This document shows positions 17,340 through 26,923 of a DNA stretch of 61,452 bases, piece by piece. Made by a program: the position numbers and the translations under genes. How positions within the stretch are numbered: position 1 is the first letter of the stretch; each line of letters starts with the position of its first letter. This DNA comes from Solirubrobacterales bacterium (GTDB lineage: Bacteria; Actinomycetota; Thermoleophilia; Solirubrobacterales; Solirubrobacteraceae), in contig JAFAXX010000080.1 of assembly GCA_019240655.1 (NCBI GenBank), positions 1-61,452 of the forward strand. Reading direction: 5' to 3'. The notes beneath the pieces are model-generated. The model saw nothing but the letters and a program-made list of their open reading frames with translations, had not been told where the DNA came from and did not search any database.

Positions 17340-17594
17340 ATGCAAATCAGGAGACTGGTGGCGGCACTGGTCGTCACTGGTGCACTCGCCGGCGGCAGCG
17401 CCGCGTTCGCCAGCGCCGCGACCGGCGGCAGCTCGTCGACGTCGTCAACCCCGACGGCCACGACGCCGAGCACACCATCGACGCCGAACGCGTCACCCGG
17501 GACGCACCACTGTCCCGGCATGTCCGGCTCGTCCGGCTCGTCCAGCTCGTCCGGCTCTGGCTTTGCAGGCCCGGGCCAGCCGCCGAGCGTCTGA
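17340..17594 (+). CDS. Small secreted Ser/Thr/Pro-rich protein
   Basis: 84 aa. Residues 1-26 are a clear Sec signal peptide: basic MQIRR, hydrophobic LVAALVVTGALAGG, and an Ala-x-Ala region. The mature part is low complexity: Ser/Thr/Pro repeats, one HHCPG segment and a Ser-Gly tail. An AAGGAGG site lies directly before the ATG. It may be a cell-wall or exported disordered peptide. Function unknown. A hairpin follows at once (17603-17640). Confidence 0.65.
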   Translation: MQIRRLVAALVVTGALAGGSAAFASAATGGSSSTSSTPTATTPSTPSTPNASPGTHHCPGMSGSSGSSSSSGSGFAGPGQPPSV

Positions 17595-17602
17595 TTGTGC
17601 TC

Positions 17603-17640
17603 CGCTCCCCCGTTGGCCGTTCGAGGTCGGCGGGGGAGCG
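17603..17640 (+). terminator. Hairpin after the small secreted protein gene
   Basis: A perfect 10-bp inverted repeat (CGCTCCCCCG at 17603-17612 pairing with 17631-17640) encloses an 18-nt loop, starting 8 bp after the stop codon. No T-run follows, as is common for high-GC actinomycete terminators. Confidence 0.5.
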
Positions 17641-17895
17641 CGTGCCCTGGGGTGCCTGGCGCGGTGACCTCGTGCCTGTCCTGTACAAAACGAGCGGCAC
17701 GAATCAGCACGCCGAGACTCCCCCTTGCGGTCCGCGGTCGCCCGAAGCAGGAGCCAGTGATCCGACTGCCCGGCAGGCGACACAGCAGAAGTGTCTCGAG
17801 CTCGCTGCGGGCGGCCAGGGGGATCCGGGGGTCGGGCGTTCGGTCTGATGTCCGCCCGTTCCGCGCCGCTCGTCTTGTCGGCCCGTGACGATCTA
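17641..17895. other. Intergenic, no gene seen
   Basis: Spacer between the small secreted protein's hairpin and the convergent lhr gene. No feature was recognised. Confidence 0.4.
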
Positions 17896-20800
17896 TTACG
17901 AGCTATTCGTCGCCGGCAACGAGTGTGGCGAGACCGCGAGTTCTGCGGTCGCGTTCCCGGGGTGTCGGCGCGGTCGCAACAATGGAAGCGTCGTCTCTTC
18001 CGCGAACTGTTCGCCGGTTACGCCGGTGACGAAATGACCGCCACGGATCAGTCCGCGCGCTTCGAGGCGGCGCAGGGCCCACAGAACTTCGCGCCACGGA
18101 ATGGCCAGCCGCTCCTTGATGTAGACGTCGCGGAACACGACTCCCCAACGCCGCAACAGCTGCCAGGCCACCATCTCAGCGAGCTCCTCGACTTCTTGGC
18201 AAGGCTGCGCGGATGGCAGCAGCGTCCACCTGCCCTCGGCGGCGTGCGTCCATGACCCGCGGCGGCTGCGGGACGCGGCTCGTGAATACGGTCGCTGGCG
18301 GCGGGCGAATCGCGAGCGGGCGCTCAACAATGAGCGGACTGCGGCCCAGCCGTCGGCCGTGATCAGTCCGCGGGCGACGCCGTCCCAGAGCCCTTCCTCG
18401 ACCTGGGCCGGTAGGAGGTTGGTGATCGCCCGGAGGTCTGAGTGAAATAGAGCCCCGCGTCCCCGTAGCGCGTCGAGCACCTGTCGTCCGGTTCCAGCGC
18501 CGGGTCCTGCGGGCGCGGTTGTGCCACGGTGCGCCTGAAGGAGCCAGGGCAGCTCCTGGCGCAGCATGAACGTGACCGGTGTGCGGCGGGAGGGTGTCTT
18601 CGGCTGTCCTGTCGCCTGCTCGCCCGGCGGGTTGTCGGGTTCCCTGACCGGCTCTAGAACGGAGAGTCGGCCCCACGCGACCTCGCCGGACAGGCACAGA
18701 TCGTCTAGCCATTCCGGTCGGTAGGACTCGACCCGTTCGGCGAAGATCCGCTCCCACTCGCCGGCCGGCCACTCGGAGCCCTGGAGCTGCTCGATCACTT
18801 CGGCCAGTCCCGCCCGCCCGTGGAGCTGTGTGCGGGGGGAAATGTGCTGCCAGGACCCCAGGAATGACTGCCACTCCTCCTGGGTTACCGGCCGGATCGC
18901 TGCGCGTCGGCGTTCGCGGGTGTAGGAGTGGATGCGCGCGAGCAGCCGTCGGGCGCACCACTGTTCCCCTCGGTCCGCCTCGAAGCGACCGGCCACCGCG
19001 AATCCGCGCTCTCGAAGCGCCTCCAGCGCGATGGTCACCGACGATGGTGAGAGTCCGGTGGCCTCGGTGAGGTCGTGGACCGTGACCGGACCGGTCACGT
19101 CGAGATGACCGCGCACAAGCGTCGCGGCGGCGTCGTCGCCGATATCGCGCGCCGGAACGAGGCCAGCCGGAAGCCTGTGGTCAGGCACGAAGCGCGCGTT
19201 GGGATACAGCGTCTCGAGCTCGGTGCGCCGCTCGGTCGCCCCCCAGAGCGCACCGCCGCCGGCGACGTGTACTTCAAAGCTGCGCCGGTCTCGTACGAGA
19301 GCTTCAAAGTGTTCGGCCCAATCAGGTCGAGGCTTCGTGGCGACGAGCGACAGGAGGACGTCGTGCAGCTCGTCGGGGACGAGTACGTCCGGTGTCGCCT
19401 CCGTCCGGACCCGCTCGATCGCAGCAGGATCGAGTCGGCCCAGCTCGCGGGGCTCCACTGGCAGTCCCCGGCGCAGCGGCACCGCGCGCGAGCGCCGCTC
19501 ACCGATCTCGGTGTCCTCGTCCAGATAGGTGAATGGCGCCCCGTTGAGGATCTCGTGGGCGAGGACGCTCGGCTCGACGGTGTCGACGAAATATAGCCGC
19601 ACCGTGTTTTCCTCGAACCGGCGCACCAGCGCCTTGAGCCCGTCGATGTCCATTGCCTCGGTCAGGCAATCGTGGAGCGTTTCGCGCACCAGGGGGTGAT
19701 CCGGGATTTCGATCGGACCGGCCGGAGCGTTGTCCTGACAAGCGGCGAGCGACGGGAACACGGCGGCCATGAGGTCGTCGGACTCCATGCGCTGGATGTT
19801 GAACGGGTTGAGCTTGCCTCCCTTTCGGCGTAGCACCGCGAGCGAACGGTTGAGATTCCAGCGCCACCGCGCCGTGAACATCGGGCTGCGAAGCACCGCC
19901 TGCGACACGGCGTCCTGCACGTTGTGCGAGCGCAGGAACGCCGGCACGTCCTCGAGCGGAAACGAGTGCTGCGGGCCCAGCGACAGCAGCACCGCGTCGT
20001 TGCTCGCCGCCGCCTGGAGCTCGAAATCGAACGTCACGCAGAACTTCTTTCGCAGGCCCAGGCCGAGCGCCCGGTTGATCCGCGCCCCCAGCGGGCTGTG
20101 CACGATCAGCTGCATGCCGCCGGTCTCGTCGAAGAAGCGCTCGAACACGATGTCGTTGCAGGTGGGGAGCACGCCGCCGAGCGCGGCCCGGCCGGCGGCC
20201 AAGTAGTCCACGACCAACGCCGCTGCGACAAGGTCGACATCTGAGGCCGTTTCGACGAGCTCGATCGCTGCCGGCCGGCCGCCGGCGTCCAGTTCCTCGG
20301 CGACGGCGCTCCGCAGCCTCGACACCTCGTCGGACAGCTCATCGGTGCGGCCTGGCGCCTCGCCGAGCCAGAACGGCACAGTTGGGTGCTTGCCGGCGGC
20401 GTCACGCACTCGCATGACCCCGTTGGTCACCTTGACCACCTGCCATGGGTGGGTGCCGAGCAGGAACACGTCGCCCTGCATCGACTCGATCGCGAAATCC
20501 TCGTTGACCGTCCCGACAAACACGTCCCCGGGCTCCATCAGAACCCGGTAGTCCCCGGTCTCCGGGATCGCTCCACCCGACGTGAGACTGGCAAGGCGCG
20601 CACCACGTCGGCCCCTTAGTCGCCCGCTGACCCGGTCGCGATGGAGGTAGGCCATGCGCTGCCCCCGTCCGGTCTCGATCCCGGTCGAGACGAGCTCGAC
20701 GATCTCGTCGAACACGTGATGCGTCAGCTGGCGATACGGCCACGCGCTGGTGAGCAGTTTGAACAGCTCGTTCTCGTCCACACCCTTGTCTCCCCTCGCC

Positions 20801-22101
20801 GCGACCTCGGCCACGATCTGCTGGGCGAGGATGTCGAGCGGCTGCTCGGGCGGCTCCAAGGCATCTAGGCGGCCCCGCCTGACCGCGGCCAGCAGCGCGA
20901 CGCACTCGACCAGCTCGTCGCGGGTCGTGGGGTACAAGATTCCGCGAGGAACGCCCGTGCGGTGATGATTCGCGCGCCCCACCCGCTGCAGGAAAGTCGC
21001 GATGCTATGGGGCGAGCCGATCTGGCAAACCAGCTCGACCGGACCGACATCGATTCCTAGCTCGAGAGACGCGGTGGCCACGAGAGCCCTCAGGTCGCCC
21101 GCGCGCAGCCGTTCCTCCACGCGCTGACGGCGCTCGCGCGAGAGCGAACCATGGTGCGCGGCGACGAGATGCTGACCGAGGCGCTCACCCAGCTGGTGGG
21201 CCACCCGCTCGGACAGCTTCCTTGTGTTGACGAACACCAACGTGGTTCGGTGCTCGGCGACGTGTGCGGCGACCTGATCGACGATTTCGGCGAACTGATC
21301 GCTCGAGATCGCCGCTTCGAGCTCGCCATCCGTCAGCTTGATCGAGATCTCACGGTGGCGCAGGTGGCCGCTGTCGACGACCGCCGGGAGTGGTGCGCCG
21401 GCGCCCACGAGCAAGTGCGCCGCCACCTCGACCGGCCTAACCGTCGCGGACAGCCCAACCCGCACCGGCGGACGGTCGGTGACCGCCCCCAGACGCTCCA
21501 GAGTCAGGGTCAGATGGGAGCCGCGCTTGTCCCGGGCGAGCGCGTGGATCTCGTCCACGATCACCGTGTCCACGCAGGCGAGGGTCGCGCGCGAGCGCTC
21601 CGCAGTCAGATAGAGATACAAAGACTCCGGCGTGGTGACCAGCAGATTCGGGGGCCGACGCAGCATCGACTGGCGCTCACTCGAGGTCGAGTCGCCGGTG
21701 CGAACCGCCACCGTAATCGGCGCCGGCTCATAGCCGAGCTCCCGCGCCACGTCGGCGATCTCGGCCAGCGGCTCCTCCAGATTGGCGCGAATGTCGACCG
21801 CCAGCGCCTTCAGCGGACTGAGATACACCACCCGCGTGACCCCCTCAATCTCCTCCCCCGCCTCGTGCGCGTAATAGAGCGCATCGATCGCCGCCAGGAA
21901 CCCCGCCAGCGTCTTACCCGAACCCGTCGGAGCGCAGATCAGCGTATGCCGGCCACTGAGAATCGCCGGCCAGCCGCCCAGCTGAGCGTCCGTCGGTCCC
22001 TCCGGGAACCGGCGCTCGAACCACGTTCGGACGGCCGGGTGGAACCGCTCGACGACCACCGGAGAACGGGCCAGCGCAGGGAGCAGCGAGCTTGCTGACA
22101 T
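17896..22101 (-). CDS. lhr: Lhr-type large DEAD/DEAH helicase
   Basis: 1401 aa superfamily 2 ATP-dependent DNA/RNA-DNA helicase of the Lhr family, acting in DNA repair. Walker A APTGSGKT is at 57-64, motif Ia LSPLKAL near 94, the DEIH box at 183-186, SAT near 220, and motif VI FLQRVGRANHHRTG near 375. A winged-helix/Lhr core follows (LLGTHPWQVVKV, FERFFDETGGMQLIVHSPLGARINRALGLGL near 680). A long C-terminal domain with repeated winged helices (VTVHDLTEATGLSPSSV) completes it. The length is close to mycobacterial Lhr (about 1500 aa). It is monocistronic, facing the small secreted protein. Confidence 0.95.
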   Translation of the reverse strand: MSASSLLPALARSPVVVERFHPAVRTWFERRFPEGPTDAQLGGWPAILSGRHTLICAPTGSGKTLAGFLAAIDALYYAHEAGEEIEGVTRVVYLSPLKALAVDIRANLEEPLAEIADVARELGYEPAPITVAVRTGDSTSSERQSMLRRPPNLLVTTPESLYLYLTAERSRATLACVDTVIVDEIHALARDKRGSHLTLTLERLGAVTDRPPVRVGLSATVRPVEVAAHLLVGAGAPLPAVVDSGHLRHREISIKLTDGELEAAISSDQFAEIVDQVAAHVAEHRTTLVFVNTRKLSERVAHQLGERLGQHLVAAHHGSLSRERRQRVEERLRAGDLRALVATASLELGIDVGPVELVCQIGSPHSIATFLQRVGRANHHRTGVPRGILYPTTRDELVECVALLAAVRRGRLDALEPPEQPLDILAQQIVAEVAARGDKGVDENELFKLLTSAWPYRQLTHHVFDEIVELVSTGIETGRGQRMAYLHRDRVSGRLRGRRGARLASLTSGGAIPETGDYRVLMEPGDVFVGTVNEDFAIESMQGDVFLLGTHPWQVVKVTNGVMRVRDAAGKHPTVPFWLGEAPGRTDELSDEVSRLRSAVAEELDAGGRPAAIELVETASDVDLVAAALVVDYLAAGRAALGGVLPTCNDIVFERFFDETGGMQLIVHSPLGARINRALGLGLRKKFCVTFDFELQAAASNDAVLLSLGPQHSFPLEDVPAFLRSHNVQDAVSQAVLRSPMFTARWRWNLNRSLAVLRRKGGKLNPFNIQRMESDDLMAAVFPSLAACQDNAPAGPIEIPDHPLVRETLHDCLTEAMDIDGLKALVRRFEENTVRLYFVDTVEPSVLAHEILNGAPFTYLDEDTEIGERRSRAVPLRRGLPVEPRELGRLDPAAIERVRTEATPDVLVPDELHDVLLSLVATKPRPDWAEHFEALVRDRRSFEVHVAGGGALWGATERRTELETLYPNARFVPDHRLPAGLVPARDIGDDAAATLVRGHLDVTGPVTVHDLTEATGLSPSSVTIALEALRERGFAVAGRFEADRGEQWCARRLLARIHSYTRERRRAAIRPVTQEEWQSFLGSWQHISPRTQLHGRAGLAEVIEQLQGSEWPAGEWERIFAERVESYRPEWLDDLCLSGEVAWGRLSVLEPVREPDNPPGEQATGQPKTPSRRTPVTFMLRQELPWLLQAHRGTTAPAGPGAGTGRQVLDALRGRGALFHSDLRAITNLLPAQVEEGLWDGVARGLITADGWAAVRSLLSARSRFARRQRPYSRAASRSRRGSWTHAAEGRWTLLPSAQPCQEVEELAEMVAWQLLRRWGVVFRDVYIKERLAIPWREVLWALRRLEARGLIRGGHFVTGVTGEQFAEETTLPLLRPRRHPGNATAELAVSPHSLPATNSS

Positions 22102-22846
22102 CGGTTGGTCACACAGTAGCTCGGGCGGCGACCCCCCACGGTGGCCTCAGCTGTGGAGGCACCGCGCGGAAGCCGGGAGCCATCCCCCGTGCCTGAACGA
22201 ACACGTGCCGCCGTCGGACGAAGGCAAACCCCGCCGCGTGGCTCGCGACTGGGGTCGGAACCCTGTCTATTCTCGCTACCCGAGGCGGAGTGGAAGCTGA
22301 CCATCGCCCGCCGCGGTGCTAGCGCAATGCTCGGTCCGATGCGATACAGCAAACGAAGCGCCGCTTCGCGGTCCGACGAGCAGGACGAGCGCTTACTCGA
22401 TCGCCGCGGCCGGCACGTTGCACACGTGAGTCGTGCCCCGGTCGTGGATCACCTTGCCCTCGCGCCTCCGCTGGAATCGCCGGCGCACCTCGCGAGCCCG
22501 GAAATGGCTCACACCCGACACTGCCCCTTCCACGCATCGACGGCTGTTTCGACGATGCCGAGCAACGCGGCCTTGAGTTCCCCTTCGCCTTCAGGGCAGC
22601 CAGTGCAGCAGCCATCAGGAAGCTGCCGCGGCGGCGACGGTCCAGGAGTCAGAATCCGGCGCAGCGGAGTGCCGGTTTGAAGTGATCGGTTGCACGGAAC
22701 GCTGCTAGCACGGCGCCCGTTCCACGGTCGGTTTCGACGCTCTGCACTGGTAGCTGCGCGTCGCAGCCTGAATGCTCCGTCACGCGAGCGCGTGCGCGCC
22801 GCGCTCGGCGAGCCGCCGGCAATGCGAGAGGCGGTCTCCAATTGCG
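22102..22846. other. Intergenic, possible overlapping tiny leftward ORFs
   Basis: About 745 bp with no recognised gene. On the leftward strand, a frame ending at 22509 carries a Cys-containing, coding-looking stretch (GCCTGCPEGEGELKAALL). Its stop overlaps a GTG (22512) that opens a 39-codon ORF ending at 22393 (VIHDRGTTHVCNVPAAAIE). The stop/start overlap hints at coupling, but no family was recognised and no start is clear for the first. Confidence 0.25.
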
Positions 22847-24010
22847 CTAGGTGCCGTCCGCCTTTCGGCAGATGACGAGGGCCTCGATGTAGTCGCGGCG
22901 ATAGCGGTCGGGGGCATCGGCGACGCGCTCCTCGAGCGTTCGGAGGAAGTCGGCGAGGAGACCGGGACCGCGGTCTTCGCCTTCGCGCGCGAATGCGCTT
23001 CGCATGAGCGGCTCGCCCCAAGCGAGCACGCTTCGCACGTATTCCCGCGCGAACACGGCGGGATCGTCGTGCCAGTAGGGATTGTCGAGACGGAAGAGCT
23101 CGGCGGTCTCAAGCTGGAGGCCATCAACGCTCCCGCCGCCCGCTTTGAAGGGGTCTCGGATCTCGTCGAGCGTGCGCATCCACACCGGGACGACGACCGC
23201 GGCGACGGTGGCGGCGCTGATGCGCCCCGCGCGGCGCCAGTCGGCGAGCACCCGGTTCATGTCGCCGATCAGCTCGAGGTAGAGCCCCATCCTCTCAGGG
23301 TCCGGAGCGGGCGAAGCCGGGAGCGCGGCGATGAACCGGCCGGCCGGCGCGAGCTCCATGGCGCGGATCTCGAGCAGCCGCTGCCATTGGCGCGCTGCGG
23401 CCACGCGCCAAGCTTGCCGCTCGGCCTCGTCTCTGTGGTCCGGGTAGCCCGGAAAGACCGATCCCGTGGACGCCAAGGCGCCTGAATCGGCGATCCAGTG
23501 CATCGCCGTCCCGGTGACCGCGACGTGCACGCTGCCCGGCGGCAGGCAGGGCGCCTGCTCGAGTGGGATGCCCGCCAGGCTGATCACCGTGGCGGGAGGC
23601 GAGCTGTGCTCGACCGCTCGACGGCAGGCCTCCCCGTGCGCCTCCGGCGAGGCGTAGTGGGCGCCCGTGCCGGCATCGGCGACCCCGGGGCCGGCGTCAC
23701 CCGGCGCAGGGATCACGACGACGCGCGGCCCGTCCGCCGCTTCGCCGAACGCCCGCTGAAGTTGTTCGGCGGCGACGCGCCACGCGTTCGTCGGCAGGTC
23801 GACGAGCGCGTAGATCAGCGACCGGCCGGCGCGCTGCTCCACGAGACCGCGGATCAGGCCGTGCGAGTTGACCCCGTCGGCGGCGCCGAGATCGACCACG
23901 CACAGCACCCGCTCGTCCGCAAACAACCGCGCGGCGCCCAGCGCAGCCGGGTAGGTCGCCTCAAACGCTGCGCGCTGCGAGAGCGCGCCGCGCGCGTAGT
24001 CGTCCGCCAT
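22847..24010 (-). CDS. SABATH-like SAM-dependent carboxyl methyltransferase
   Basis: 387 aa from MADDYARG. The SAM-binding motif VVDLGAADGVNSHGLI is near residue 40, and DLPTNAW and TAMHWIAD follow, the last corresponding to the substrate-site 'HW' of plant SABATH methyltransferases such as salicylate carboxyl methyltransferase. Helical active-site cap segments (MNRVLADWRRAG; WMRTLDEIRDPF) also match. The enzyme probably methylates a small carboxylic acid with SAM, making a volatile or masked ester. Bacterial members exist but few are characterised. It is isolated, with no obvious operon. The start is uncertain because the Shine-Dalgarno is poor. Confidence 0.72.
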   Translation of the reverse strand: MADDYARGALSQRAAFEATYPAALGAARLFADERVLCVVDLGAADGVNSHGLIRGLVEQRAGRSLIYALVDLPTNAWRVAAEQLQRAFGEAADGPRVVVIPAPGDAGPGVADAGTGAHYASPEAHGEACRRAVEHSSPPATVISLAGIPLEQAPCLPPGSVHVAVTGTAMHWIADSGALASTGSVFPGYPDHRDEAERQAWRVAAARQWQRLLEIRAMELAPAGRFIAALPASPAPDPERMGLYLELIGDMNRVLADWRRAGRISAATVAAVVVPVWMRTLDEIRDPFKAGGGSVDGLQLETAELFRLDNPYWHDDPAVFAREYVRSVLAWGEPLMRSAFAREGEDRGPGLLADFLRTLEERVADAPDRYRRDYIEALVICRKADGT

Positions 24011-25000
24011 ACTCGCGAGTTTGGGGCGATCGGCCGCCGTGGCGCCTCCTTTCCGGACAGCAGTGCACCGTCTTGGCGCTGCGACACCGATGCTCTCAAA
24101 GGGTCGGCTCCACCTCAAGCGCCAGCCCCGCTCGGCGCCCGGCGCATCAGCGCGCCTCCGACCGCTGCAATCACAATCGCATCCCCACTGTGACGCCGGC
24201 GAGGCGCCCGAGAACGCTGGCCACACCTTCGAGACGCGTCAAGGGCGGAATCGCGAGAGCTTAGACCTGGCCATCGCGAGCCAAGGACCGGGCTGAGATC
24301 AAGAGTCTAAGCGGCCAGCGTGGGGTGCCGATCCTTTGCTCGACAGCGGTGCCGTGATCACCGGCGGTAGTAACATCGTCGACTAAGCGCGGCCAATTCT
24401 CCCGGGTCCTGACCTCGTCCACACCACGGTCGCGGGGTTCTCCGCCGGGACTCAGGCGCACGAAGCATCAGAATGTGGTTTCGACCCAGGCCAGCGCGTC
24501 TGAGGCACAGGCCGGCTCGTCACGCAGCTCTCCCTTCTGCCGGACTTTTGTCCGAAGCACAAGCCGGTCCATCAGCACCCCGGTGGCGATATTGCGGCAG
24601 TGTCTGCTCCTAACGTTGTAGACCTCGCCGCCCACCGAGGCTCAAGCTCCGCCATTGGCGGTTCGGTCGTGAGCCGTTTCTGACCGTCGAAAGGCCGTTG
24701 AGCTCGGGTATCGTCTGATATAGACGGTCGATGACGTTGCTATCCGGCTGTGTGGGTCTACCGACGGGAACACTGCGGCGGCGGAGCCGTGGTTGGTGGT
24801 GCTTGGCGGCTCGACTTCTGCTCTGAGCTGCCGCGTCGCCAGCTCAAGTTTGCATGTTTGTGCAGGGCGCCGGCCGGTCAGCGAAACCGACCGGCTCCCC
24901 GGGACTTTGATCGCCGCCTCCACCCGCGCAGCTGCGCTGGTCTGGCCAGGCCTGCGCCCGCCAGCGTGCGACGTCGTTCGCCATCTGCCCTGCCAGCACG
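24011..25000. other. Long intergenic stretch, no confident gene
   Basis: Nearly 1 kb. A short leftward frame ending at 24470 (about 55 codons, ending ACASDALAWVETTF) looks protein-like but matches no family I know. The rest shows no coherent coding signal. The low coding density fits the decayed neighbourhood. Confidence 0.35.
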
Positions 25001-26180
25001 GTGAGCCAGCAACGGTCGAGCGTCACCGGATTGTCGCGCCGCGCGGTGGTCGTGGGGGCCGGGGTTGGCGGGTTGGCGGCGGCGCGTGGTCTGCAGTTGG
25101 CCGGCTGGGCGGTGAAGGTGCTCGAGCAGGCCGCCCGCTTGGATCCGCTCGGCGCCGGGATCTCGCTGTGGCCCAACGCCGTGCGCGCGCTGAGGCTCCT
25201 CGACGTGCTTCTGGCAGTCGAATCAAGCCGCCTCGGGACAGACGGAGTGCGCACTCGCGATGGCCGCTGGCTGTCTCGTACCAACGCCGCGATCTTCGCG
25301 GCGCGGTACGGCGCCCCGTTGCTCGCTGTCCACCGCGGCGAGCTGCAGCAGGCGCTGCTGGGCAGCCTGGCGCCGACACTGTCACGACTGACGCGCGCGT
25401 CACCGGCGCTGAGCCGCGGCCGGTCGGTGTGCTCGTACACCACGGCCGCGGTATCGAAGATGCCGAGTTGGTGGTGCTCGCCGACGGTCTCGCCAGCGCC
25501 ACTCGGCGGCTTGTCGCTGGTTCTCGGCCGCGGGCTCGCTTCGCGGCTACACGGCCTGGCGTGGGATCACTCGCGTCGGCGCGCCGCTTCCCCAGCTGGG
25601 TGGTGTTACGGAGAGTTGGGGGTGCGGCGAACGCTTCGGCATTGTTCCTCTCACCGACGGCCGCGTCCACTGGTTCGCCCCCGCCAACGTTAGCGAAGGC
25701 CAGAATGCCCCTGCCGGGGAGCACGCCGAGGTGATGCGCCGCTTCATCACTTGGCATGACCCGATCGCCCAGATCCTGCACGCAACTGACCCGACCAGCG
25801 TGCTGCGACACGACGTCTACCACCTGCGCCCACACCCGTCTCGGTATGTCAACGGAAGGTTGGTACTGCTCGGGGACGCCGCGCACGCCATGACCCCCGA
25901 TCTTGGCCAGGGCGCCTGTCAGGCCCTTGAAGACGCCGCCACCCTGCAGATGCTCATCGAGAGCCACGCCGACCTGGCGACGGCGTCGGCCCGCTATGAC
26001 GCGTCACGCCGACCTCGGGCCAGCCTTATCGCCAGCCGGTCACGACAGCTCGGGCGCCTGGGGCAGCTCTCCGGAGCTCGCGCCACTGCGCTGCGCAACC
26101 GGATCATGTATGCCACACCCGCTCGTATCACCAACCGCCAGCTCGACCGCACGCTCATCTGGCACGCCCCCTCGCCATAA
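25001..26180 (+). pseudogene. FAD-dependent aromatic-ring monooxygenase broken by two frameshifts
   Basis: Three successive frames give one full-length salicylate-hydroxylase-like protein of about 390 aa. Frame one, from a GTG at 25001, has the FAD motif VVVGAGVGGLAAARGL and RGELQQALLGSLAP. Frame two, from about 25378, has VGVLVHHGRGIEDAELVVLADG, the family DG motif. Frame three, from about 25547, has GYTAWRG, LTDGRVHWFAPA and the second FAD motif LVLLGDAAHAMTPDLGQGACQALEDA. Both shifts look like loss of one base in G/C runs (near 25376 and 25546). Either the gene is dead or the assembly has two small errors; if intact it would hydroxylate an aromatic acid. Confidence 0.75.
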
Positions 26181-26923
26181 CAGCCGCACCCACCGTCAGC
26201 GGCGCTCGAGAAGACGCTGGTCTGCCGGGCCGAACCGTGAGCCCTTGAACCGTGAGCCCTTGGGACCGCCAAACGGTGATCGGCCCTGACGAACCCGTAG
26301 CCGGCCGGACGCGGGCGGCGATGGAGGCTAATCACTGGGACGCGCTGAGACGCGAGCTCAGGGTCGTAGGCGCAGGAACGACGGTGGGGACTACGGAGCA
26401 CTGCCCCATGACGCGGTGCCAGCACCGCCTACACAGTCGCCTCAAGGGCTAAGCCGCGAGCGGCGCCCTCCGCCGTTGGCCCTCATCCATACGCAGCCGC
26501 GGGCGGCTCAGGCGATTCGGACGGCGCCGGCCTCGACTTTCGCGTCGAGCCCGGCGAGCACTCACGCGGCAGTGCTGTTAGTGCCGACTGGGCGACGATG
26601 CAGAAGCGCCTCGGGCTGGCCGCGGGCGGTCGCTGTTGTCCGGACAGGACAGTGAGCTGGTTGGCTCGCAGGTGGCTGCTTTGCTGGCCGAGCGGGAGAC
26701 CGCCGAGCGCAGCGACGAGCTTCTTCGATTCGTCCGAGGCAGGAACGCGCTGGCGAAATGCGCCTGCTAGTGCAATGTCTGATGGAAGGGCAATCCGTTG
26801 TGTCGTACGTTCTGTTCGGATGGCGTGAAACTCAGTCGTTGGGCCGCTTGAGCTTCTCGAGCTCTGCCGTGCGTAGGTCGGTGAAAGGCGCCGCATTGTT
26901 CGTTGGTGAGGGAGCGAGGCCGC
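26181..26923. other. Intergenic, no gene seen
   Basis: About 740 bp. One short rightward frame near 26655-26770 (LVGSQVAALLAERETAERSD) looks helical and coding-like but lacks a start and matches nothing known to me. Two near-identical short segments encoding EPLNREPL occur near 26236-26262. Confidence 0.35.

Noticed and set aside
17728..17760. Possible second gene after the small secreted protein
   Set aside because: Open frames are short and lack a ribosome binding site or any recognisable protein pattern.
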